DNA of 18,471 bases, from positions 1 through 18,471 of the forward strand of contig JAHEHB010000051.1 in the NCBI GenBank assembly GCA_024644775.1, written 5' to 3'. This DNA comes from Deltaproteobacteria bacterium (GTDB taxonomy: Bacteria > Desulfobacterota > Desulfobacteria > Desulfobacterales > SURF-15). The position numbers and the translations under genes were made by a program. Under the pieces are notes generated by a model. That model was not told where the DNA came from, did not search any database, and saw nothing but the letters and a program-made list of their open reading frames with translations. Below are positions 5,250 through 12,099 of this stretch, piece by piece; position 1 is the first letter of the stretch, and the number at the start of each line of letters is the position of its first letter.

Positions 5250-8200
5250 ATGCAGATCCATGCCATACAAATCAAAGGTGCCCGTCAAAACAATTTAAAG
5301 AATCTCGATCTTGAAATCCCTTTGAATAAAATGACAGTTATCACGGGTGTTAGTGGTTCCGGGAAATCTTCCCTGGCCTTCGAAACACTTTACGCCGAAG
5401 GCCAACGCCGCTATGTAGAAACCTTTTCACCCTATGCGCGTCAGTTCATGGAGCGTATGGATCGCCCCCAGGTTGACAAAATCGAAGGCATCCCACCCGC
5501 CATCGCCATCGACCGAAAAGATCCGGTTCGGACGTCCCGGTCAACGGTCGGCACCATGACCGAAATTACCGATTACGCAAAGTTGATTTTCGCCCGCTTG
5601 GGGCGGCTTCATTGCCGGAATTGCGGTAATCCGGTCTTTCCGGAAACGCCGGAGTACATATGGAACCGGTTGCAATCATTTCCGATCGATTCAAAGATAA
5701 TCATCACATTTCCCTATTCCGTGGGGGGCGTTTCTCAAGATCAGGTGCAAAGGTCCTTGCAGAAAACCGGATTTGACCGATGCTATCTCCACGGCCGGAT
5801 TTTTCATCTCGAAGCGTGGAATAGCGCAGACGCACTCAATGTGGTTGTAGACCGCGTAATGCTCCGTCCGGAAGATCGAACTCGAATCCTCGACTCTATT
5901 GAACAGGCTTTCCGCTTCGGGGAGGGCAAACTGGATATTTGGGTTCAGCCGGACACGCGTCTTTCGTTTAGCAATCGACTGGAATGCGCAACCTGTGAAA
6001 TCGCATACAGTACACCGCTATCCAATCTATTTTCTTTCAACAGCCCTATCGGTGCTTGCGAAACGTGCAGAGGATTTGGGCGAACGATCGATATTGACTT
6101 GGACCTCATCATCCCGAATCCATCCCTCTCCATTGCAGAGGGGGCGATCAAACCCTGGGGATCACTGGAGAATCATCGGTCCGAGCTCGAAGACCTGATC
6201 CGTTTTTGTCGAAAAAACAAGATCAAAACAGATATCCCGTTCAATAAATTGACGGCTGCCCAAAAACAGGCAATTATCCAAGGGACCGATAGCTACTATG
6301 GAATACGCGGGTTCTTCAGATGGCTTGAAACGAGGACCTACAAAATGCACGTTCGGGTATTTCTTTCCCGATACCGCAGCTACAATGAATGCAAAGACTG
6401 TAACGGCACCCGATTTAAACCAGATACGCTTTTGTATAAATTAAACGGACGAAATATCGCCCAAATTTATGCATTGGATGTGAATCGTACACTCGAATTC
6501 TTCCAAACAATCTCCCCTGCCCACACGGATGAAGCCAGCCTGCTTCTTTTAGAGGAAATCCGGGGCAGACTCCGATACCTTCGAGATGTGGGGCTCGGTT
6601 ATCTAACACTGGATCGACAATCGAGAACCCTCTCCGGTGGTGAAGTGCAACGGGTTTCCCTTGCATCCGCCTTGGGGGCTTCGCTGGTCAATACGCTGTA
6701 CATTCTGGATGAGCCGAGCATTGGTCTGCATCCCAGTGACAACCACCGCCTTATTCGCATATTGGAAAGCCTTCGAAACCTGCAGAACACCATCGTGGTC
6801 GTGGAACACGACCCTGAAATTATTCGCCATAGTGATTTTATGCTCGACATTGGACCCATGGCCGGTGAACGGGGCGGTAAAGTTATGTATTTCGGTCCGA
6901 CACACAAATTAAATGGTTCGCTTACCGGCCAATACCTATCGGGGAAGCGAAACATTCCGATACCCGATAAGCGCCGCAAACCCAAGAAGACAAAATGGTT
7001 GAAGATCCGGGGAGCTCAGGCCAACAACCTGAAGAACATCGATGTTGCCATCCCCTTGGGCCTTTTTGTATGCCTGGTGGGAGTGTCCGGCTCCGGAAAA
7101 TCGACACTCGCCGAAGAGATTCTGTTCAAGGCGATAAAGTGGGGCTCTGCAGATCCCCAGGGACGGCCGGGGCGACACAAAGCCATTACAGGGAGTTCAC
7201 AGATATCGGATGTTCTGCTCGTCGACCAAAGGGCCATTGGCCGAACGCCCCGGGCAAACCTACTTACGTATACGAAGGCATTGGATCCTATTCGTCATCT
7301 CCTGGCGGAGACGCCGGGTGCCAAAAAAGCAAGATTCGGGCCTGCCTTCTTTTCTTTCAATGTCGAAGGGGGGCGCTGTGAAACTTGTCGCGGTGACGGA
7401 TATGAAAAAATTGAAATGCAGTTTCTATCCGATGTTTTTATCACATGCCCGGATTGCGGTGGAAAACGGTTTAAAAACGAAATTCTGGGGGTGTTTCACA
7501 AGGACAAAAATATTTACGACATGCTTACAATGACCGTCGACGAGGCGCTAATATTTTTTGGCAATCACGCAAAAATTACAAAAGCCCTTCAACCATTGCT
7601 CGATGTCGGTCTTGGCTATATACGACTCGGCCAACCCATCAACACCTTCTCCGGCGGCGAGGCGCAGCGCCTCAAGCTCTCGCGGTATCTTCAAAGCGGT
7701 GATACGGCGAAGCGACTTTTTATTTTCGATGAACCAACAACAGGCCTGCACTTCAACGATATCGACAAGCTCCTGAAAGCGCTTCAGCGACTGGTGAATG
7801 AAGGTAACAGCGTGTTGGTAATCGAACACAATATGGATGTTATCAAAACAGCCGATTGGGTGATTGAATTGGGGCCGGAAGGCGGAGACGACGGGGGGCA
7901 AGTTGTTGTGACCGGCTCACCCGAAGCGGTTGCTGCCCATAAAAGTTCCCCAAGCGGCCGTTTTTTGCAATCCTATTTAGCTGGTCGAGAACATATTCAT
8001 AAAAATCATAGGACTTCCCGTTCTGGTGATACCCATAACAAGACCATTTCAAAAGCCATTGCCGTGACCGGTGCGCGGGAGCACAACCTAAAAAACCTGG
8101 CGCTAACCATTCCCCGAAATCAATTGGTTGTGCTGACGGGGGTTTCCGGTTCCGGGAAATCGACACTTGCGTTTGACATCCTATTTGCCGAGGGGCAGCG

Positions 8201-10520
8201 ACGCTATCTTGAAAGCCTCGCGCCATACGTGCGCCAATACATGAAAATCTTGGAAAGGCCCGATGTCGATCTCGTAACCGGGCTTCCCCCCACTGTGGCC
8301 ATTGAACAAAGGATCAGCCATTCGAGCCGACGATCCACCGTTGCAACCCTTACGGAAATTTATCATTTTTTGAGGCTGTTGTTCAGCAAAGCAGGAAAAC
8401 AGCACTGCCTGGGATGCGGACGAAGACTGACCGCTCAAACCAAAGATTCCGTGGTCCAACAAATCCGAACCCACTTCGGTAAAAAACGGGTATCGATCCT
8501 GGCGCCTAAAGTGATTGGCAGAAAAGGGTTTCACAAGGATATTTTAGAGAAAGCACGCCGCAACGGTTACCGAAAGGCCCGTATCGACGGGGCAATAACA
8601 AATCTTAAAAAAGATATGTCACTCAGTCGATACCATGAACATACCATAGAATTGGAGGTTGGCAGACTACCGGCAACGAATCTTGAAGCGTTGGTATTTC
8701 AAGCGTTAAAGGAAGGAAACGGCAATCTCATTGTGGTTAGTAAAAAAGGAAACGAAGAATTATTCAGTTTAAAAGGTATCTGCCCATCCTGCGGTATCGG
8801 GCTTGAAACCATGGATCCTCGACTCTTTTCTTTTAACAGCAGTCACGGTGCATGCCCTTCTTGTGGTGGATTGGGAGAAATCGGTGATACCGAAGTAGAG
8901 CGGAAGTGCTGTGCCCAATGCGGGGGAAGTCGACTCAAGCCTGAAGCTTTGGCAGTTCGGCTAAAGGGGTATTCAATATGGAATTTGGTGGAACTTTCGG
9001 CAAGCCGGCTCCAAAGGGTGCTCCAAATGTTTACGTTCACGCCGGCGGAAGCCCCCATTGCCCAACCGATTATCGCTGAAATACTGTCCCGCCTTTCCCT
9101 GTTGAATCTATTGGGGTTATCCTATCTGTCTTTAGGACGAAGCGGAGATACACTCTCCGGCGGTGAAGCGCAGCGTGTTCGGCTGGCGGCACAACTCGGG
9201 TCCAATTTGACGGGTATCTGCTATATTCTGGATGAACCCACCATTGGACTTCACCCCCGGGACAATCGACTCCTTCTAGATTCCCTAAAGACGCTTCGAG
9301 ATCGCGGTAACACGGTTTTGGTCGTTGAACATGATGAGGAAACGATTCGTGCAGCCGATACCATTATTGATCTCGGTCCAAAAGCCGGCCAAGATGGAGG
9401 ACGGGTAGTGGCGAACGGCTCTCTGAATGATCTGAAAAAAATACCTGATTCCGTTACCGGTGCAATGCTAAACGGCCATCATAGACACATCACATCCAGA
9501 TTCAGACCGTATCGAAAAAGCCCCCAAGTGAAGGTTCGTGGCGCCATCGCAAATAACCTAAAAACCGTCAATATTGATTTTCCTTTGGGTTCATTGATTT
9601 GTGTCACCGGCGTATCGGGATCCGGAAAATCAACCCTTGTCAAAGAAACCCTATATAAGGGATTGCGAAATCGAATTCTGAAACAAACGCATCCCGCCGG
9701 TTCCTGCAAAGGTATAAGCGGTTGGAAAAAATTAGGTCGTGTGTTGGAAGTCGATCACAGTCCCATCGGTCGAACCCCTCGTTCGGTACCCGCATCGTAT
9801 GTGGGATTTTTAGCAGATATCCGTAGACTCTATTCATTAACCCCTGAAGCCCGTTCCCGTGGATACGGGTCCGGTCGTTTTTCCTTCAATGTAGCCGAGG
9901 GCCGTTGCCAGGCTTGCAAAGGTCACGGCAGTGTCAAAGTCGAAATGAGCTTTCTTCCCAATGTCTATGTCCATTGTGAAGTATGTGAAGGACGACGGTT
10001 TAACCCGGAAACACTGGCGGTTCGTTACAAAGGAAAAACCATTGCCGATGTTTTAGACTTTACCTTCAAAGAAGCCACTGAGTTTTTTACAGCCGTCCCC
10101 TCGATTCGACGAGGGGTTCGGTTTCTCTGCGATATCGGCTTAGACTATCTTAAGTTGGGTCAACCAAGCCCGACACTCTCCGGAGGCGAAGCCCAGCGAA
10201 TAAAACTGGCAAAAGAGCTTGCCAAACCCGCCAAGGGTCATACGCTCTATATTCTCGACGAGCCCACCACAGGATTGCACTTGTCTGATGTTCAAAGTTT
10301 GATAGATGTTCTTCAAGCCATTGTAGACCGAGGAAACACGATAGTGGTTATCGAGCACAACTTAGAAATCATTTGCGCAGCGGATTATATTATCGATTTA
10401 GGACCTGAAGGTGGTGAAGCGGGGGGAGATCTTGTGACTTTTGGTAACCCCGAGGAAATCATCGTACACACCAACGGATCTCACACGGCGGGATTTCTTC
10501 AACAGTATCTACAAACCTAA
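5250..10520 (+). CDS. uvrA: Double-length excinuclease ABC subunit A (tandem UvrA)
   Basis: UvrA finds DNA damage and loads UvrB in nucleotide excision repair. Normal UvrA is about 940 residues with two ABC modules; this one is 1756 with four. Walker A GVSGSGKS lies at 33, 611, 964 and 1454; (L/F)SGGE at 461, 800, 1302 and 1643; Walker B DEP at 487, 827, 1328 and 1670; the switch His at 520, 860, 1361 and 1703. Zinc modules are intact in both halves: C246/C249/C270/C273, C710/C713/C733/C736, C1178/C1181/C1202/C1205 and C1553/C1556/C1576/C1579. Half 1 is about 1-912, a linker 913-933, half 2 about 934-1756. Half 2 has the UvrB-binding motif RKG...GYRKARIDG (1091-1114), but only 15 residues separate C1205 from C1221, against 107 in half 1 (C273 to C381), so the insertion domain is missing. 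Half 1 lacks the RKG motif. The start has GGAG 9 nt upstream. Chlamydial UvrA is, as I recall, similarly long. Confidence 0.97.
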   Translation: MQIHAIQIKGARQNNLKNLDLEIPLNKMTVITGVSGSGKSSLAFETLYAEGQRRYVETFSPYARQFMERMDRPQVDKIEGIPPAIAIDRKDPVRTSRSTVGTMTEITDYAKLIFARLGRLHCRNCGNPVFPETPEYIWNRLQSFPIDSKIIITFPYSVGGVSQDQVQRSLQKTGFDRCYLHGRIFHLEAWNSADALNVVVDRVMLRPEDRTRILDSIEQAFRFGEGKLDIWVQPDTRLSFSNRLECATCEIAYSTPLSNLFSFNSPIGACETCRGFGRTIDIDLDLIIPNPSLSIAEGAIKPWGSLENHRSELEDLIRFCRKNKIKTDIPFNKLTAAQKQAIIQGTDSYYGIRGFFRWLETRTYKMHVRVFLSRYRSYNECKDCNGTRFKPDTLLYKLNGRNIAQIYALDVNRTLEFFQTISPAHTDEASLLLLEEIRGRLRYLRDVGLGYLTLDRQSRTLSGGEVQRVSLASALGASLVNTLYILDEPSIGLHPSDNHRLIRILESLRNLQNTIVVVEHDPEIIRHSDFMLDIGPMAGERGGKVMYFGPTHKLNGSLTGQYLSGKRNIPIPDKRRKPKKTKWLKIRGAQANNLKNIDVAIPLGLFVCLVGVSGSGKSTLAEEILFKAIKWGSADPQGRPGRHKAITGSSQISDVLLVDQRAIGRTPRANLLTYTKALDPIRHLLAETPGAKKARFGPAFFSFNVEGGRCETCRGDGYEKIEMQFLSDVFITCPDCGGKRFKNEILGVFHKDKNIYDMLTMTVDEALIFFGNHAKITKALQPLLDVGLGYIRLGQPINTFSGGEAQRLKLSRYLQSGDTAKRLFIFDEPTTGLHFNDIDKLLKALQRLVNEGNSVLVIEHNMDVIKTADWVIELGPEGGDDGGQVVVTGSPEAVAAHKSSPSGRFLQSYLAGREHIHKNHRTSRSGDTHNKTISKAIAVTGAREHNLKNLALTIPRNQLVVLTGVSGSGKSTLAFDILFAEGQRRYLESLAPYVRQYMKILERPDVDLVTGLPPTVAIEQRISHSSRRSTVATLTEIYHFLRLLFSKAGKQHCLGCGRRLTAQTKDSVVQQIRTHFGKKRVSILAPKVIGRKGFHKDILEKARRNGYRKARIDGAITNLKKDMSLSRYHEHTIELEVGRLPATNLEALVFQALKEGNGNLIVVSKKGNEELFSLKGICPSCGIGLETMDPRLFSFNSSHGACPSCGGLGEIGDTEVERKCCAQCGGSRLKPEALAVRLKGYSIWNLVELSASRLQRVLQMFTFTPAEAPIAQPIIAEILSRLSLLNLLGLSYLSLGRSGDTLSGGEAQRVRLAAQLGSNLTGICYILDEPTIGLHPRDNRLLLDSLKTLRDRGNTVLVVEHDEETIRAADTIIDLGPKAGQDGGRVVANGSLNDLKKIPDSVTGAMLNGHHRHITSRFRPYRKSPQVKVRGAIANNLKTVNIDFPLGSLICVTGVSGSGKSTLVKETLYKGLRNRILKQTHPAGSCKGISGWKKLGRVLEVDHSPIGRTPRSVPASYVGFLADIRRLYSLTPEARSRGYGSGRFSFNVAEGRCQACKGHGSVKVEMSFLPNVYVHCEVCEGRRFNPETLAVRYKGKTIADVLDFTFKEATEFFTAVPSIRRGVRFLCDIGLDYLKLGQPSPTLSGGEAQRIKLAKELAKPAKGHTLYILDEPTTGLHLSDVQSLIDVLQAIVDRGNTIVVIEHNLEIICAADYIIDLGPEGGEAGGDLVTFGNPEEIIVHTNGSHTAGFLQQYLQT

Positions 10521-10522
10521 TT

Positions 10523-10534
10523 GAGCCAAGGCTC
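10523..10534. terminator. Short hairpin just after uvrA
   Basis: GAGCC-AA-GGCTC is a perfect inverted repeat starting 3 bases after the uvrA stop, between two convergent genes. The loop is too short for all five pairs and no T-tract follows, so it is at best a weak or factor-assisted terminator. Confidence 0.25.
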
Positions 10535-10574
10535 TATTAGGGAGTCCTCAGCAATCAGCTTTCAATGGGAATGC

Positions 10575-11180
10575 TTATGACAAGGGTGCGATATCTTCCT
10601 CTATAATGCCAACAAAAGCCTTTCCTGCTTCGTAGGTTTCTTTTAGATACTCCGGGTGTTTGAGAACATCTCCCTCAAAGTCGAGTTCTCTGTACAAGAA
10701 GGCCTTCCAAAGCGTCATGTCCAAAACATCAAAAAAATACCGGATACTCAACAGGGTTCCTTCAAAAAGCCGCTTGCCTTTCGTAGCACCTGCAGAAAGA
10801 AAAAGTCCCTTTCGTTTAGGTTCCCATTGCCCCACGGCGACATTATCGATCCAGTATTTCTTCACCCATAGAGATTGGCATCGATCCATTAAAATCTTGG
10901 TGTGTGCACTCACCGAATAAAAAAAGATCGGTGATGCCAACATCAACCCATCGGATGACAGTAGCTGATCATAAACCGTTTGAAAATCATCCTTTATTGC
11001 GCAACGGCCATCTTTTTTACAGCCATAAATTTCAAGACAGGGAGACATCTTTAAATCGCGAAGAACAATCTCTTCGACGGCGGCGCCGGCTTCTACGGCC
11101 CCTTTAACCGCGTGTTTCAATAGTGTTGACGTGTTACCGTTTCTTCGCGGACTCCCATAAATCGCAACAATATTGACCAT
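10575..11180 (-). CDS. Flavodoxin-fold NAD(P)H-dependent FMN reductase-like protein
   Basis: The 201-residue product begins MVNIVAIYGSPRRNGNTSTL, the strand-loop that binds the FMN phosphate (GSPRRNGNT, residues 9-17), and continues with the second flavin loop ASPIFFYSVSAHTKILMDR (about 82-100). Cys 48, 54 and 60 sit in SPCLEIYGCKKDGRC, followed by AIKDD. This Cys-rich segment is typical of the multimeric flavodoxin/iron-sulfur flavoprotein-related group (PF03358/PF02525 type), though the spacing is not the classical CX2CX2C iron-sulfur motif. Such proteins reduce quinones, flavins or small electrophiles, and in anaerobes often serve as oxygen or redox protection. The frame extends to a TTG at 11228, but the ATG at 11180 gives the family's normal N-terminus and has GGAAA upstream. 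Substrate unknown. Convergent with uvrA. Confidence 0.88.
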   Translation of the reverse strand: MVNIVAIYGSPRRNGNTSTLLKHAVKGAVEAGAAVEEIVLRDLKMSPCLEIYGCKKDGRCAIKDDFQTVYDQLLSSDGLMLASPIFFYSVSAHTKILMDRCQSLWVKKYWIDNVAVGQWEPKRKGLFLSAGATKGKRLFEGTLLSIRYFFDVLDMTLWKAFLYRELDFEGDVLKHPEYLKETYEAGKAFVGIIEEDIAPLS

Positions 11181-11214
11181 GATTTCCAAACGCTCGGTAT
11201 TTGAAAATTTTTTC

Positions 11215-11244
11215 TTGACTTTAACCAAATATTTATTATATTAT
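11215..11244 (+). promoter_or_regulatory. Candidate sigma70 promoter for the 11501 gene
   Basis: TTGACT (11215-11220) is followed by an 18-bp AT-rich spacer and TATTAT (11239-11244). Transcription would start near 11251, leaving an unusually long leader of about 250 nt before the ATG at 11501. The promoter overlaps the TTG extension of the minus-strand flavoprotein frame, which is another reason to prefer that gene's ATG start. Confidence 0.35.
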
Positions 11245-11255
11245 TACACAATTTT

Positions 11256-11387
11256 AGCCCTAAATAAAAGGGGGCTGTAAGAAATCATTTCTGCAAATAC
11301 GATATGCACCAGACGAATCCATTGTCCGCCTGCTGCAAGATAAAAGATTTTCCTGATTTTCATTCGCAAAAAATCAGCCCTAAATAA
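11256..11387 (+). repeat. AGCCCTAAATAA direct repeat in the long leader
   Basis: The 12-mer AGCCCTAAATAA occurs at 11256-11267 and 11376-11387, exactly 120 bp apart. The first copy can fold as a hairpin with GGGCT at 11272-11276, at the very 5' end of the predicted transcript. The second is followed by GCGTTTTTTGATAACGAGC. The rest of 11229-11500 holds no gene; a GAGG/CCTC pairing near 11417-11449 adds possible structure. Confidence 0.35.
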
Positions 11388-11500
11388 GCGTTTTTTGATA
11401 ACGAGCAACAACAGAGCGAGGTTTACAAACAGCGAATAACGAACGCCTCACTTTGACGGCGGCGCTCAACATAAATACCAATAATTTTAAGGAGTATTGA

Positions 11501-12076
11501 ATGAAAGATTATTTTCCCGGTAATTTAGGTGGTAACGACAGACGATTCACAAGAAACAATAGAAACTATGACACCACGCTGACTCGAAACCTTGATGGGC
11601 GGAATGGCAACTATCGGAATAACGGATACCAACGAAAAAAAGGCGGTCAGGATGCGGCAGCTGAAGCATTGAATGAAAACCTGAACGTGATCAAAGCACA
11701 TTTGCAAACCATCTCTGATGTTCAACAACGCATGGCCGAAGCTCAGGAACGAAGGGCAACGGCGGAGGAGCGCAATGCAAGCGCCATGGAACGAATTGCA
11801 GAGCATCTCATGCAGTCACTGAACAACCGCCCGGTTACACCCGCAGCAGAAACTACCTCCCCTGAAACGATCGTGGTTAAAAATACACCCGAAGAACGAC
11901 CCACCGATAAAGAAGCCAAAAATGCTTCAGCGATAATCTCCGAAATGAGGCAAAGCGGTGCCAGCTATGATAAGATTGCTAAGAATTTAATCGAAGCGGG
12001 TGTACCGACCCTGTCGGGTAAAGGACATTGGAACCGCAAGATGGTGAGCCGCATTAATCAAGCACCAGCCAATTGA
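11501..12076 (+). CDS. Asn/Arg-rich coiled-coil protein with recombinase-like C-terminal HTH segment
   Basis: 191 residues in three visible parts. Residues 1-50 are low-complexity and rich in Asn, Arg, Gly and Tyr (for example NNRNYDTTLTRNLDGRNGNY), probably disordered and possibly nucleic-acid binding. Residues 52-107 are a heptad-like, Ala/Glu/Arg-rich coiled coil (VQQRMAEAQERRATAEERNA). Residues 108-140 are a Pro/Thr/Glu-rich linker. Residues 142-186 (ISEMRQSGASYDKIAKNLIE, then AGVPTLSGKGHWNRKMVSRI) resemble the G(I/V)PT...GKG.W....V..I helix-turn-helix of the Recombinase domain of large serine recombinases, here with no resolvase catalytic domain. I do not recognise a named family; a DNA-binding or nucleoid-associated role is inference. 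The start is strong, with TAAGGAGT about 6 nt upstream. The gene ends 23 bp from the convergent acetoacetyl-CoA synthetase. Confidence 0.75.
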   Translation: MKDYFPGNLGGNDRRFTRNNRNYDTTLTRNLDGRNGNYRNNGYQRKKGGQDAAAEALNENLNVIKAHLQTISDVQQRMAEAQERRATAEERNASAMERIAEHLMQSLNNRPVTPAAETTSPETIVVKNTPEERPTDKEAKNASAIISEMRQSGASYDKIAKNLIEAGVPTLSGKGHWNRKMVSRINQAPAN

Positions 12077-12099
12077 TACGTCCGATACATCCGGAGGTT

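Noticed and set aside
6599..6985. Antisense ORFs across uvrA
   Set aside because: Several 60-130 codon frames lie opposite uvrA; they are by-products of uvrA codon usage, with no ribosome binding sites and composition unlike real proteins.
5250..10520. Tandem UvrA as an assembly duplication artefact
   Set aside because: The two halves differ throughout at residue level, differ in domain content, and each has its own variants of the motifs, so they are an ancient duplication and not a copied contig segment.
11181..11228. TTG-initiated N-terminal extension of the flavoprotein
   Set aside because: The extension is not part of the flavodoxin fold and overlaps a plus-strand promoter candidate, and the ATG at 11180 gives the canonical N-terminus.
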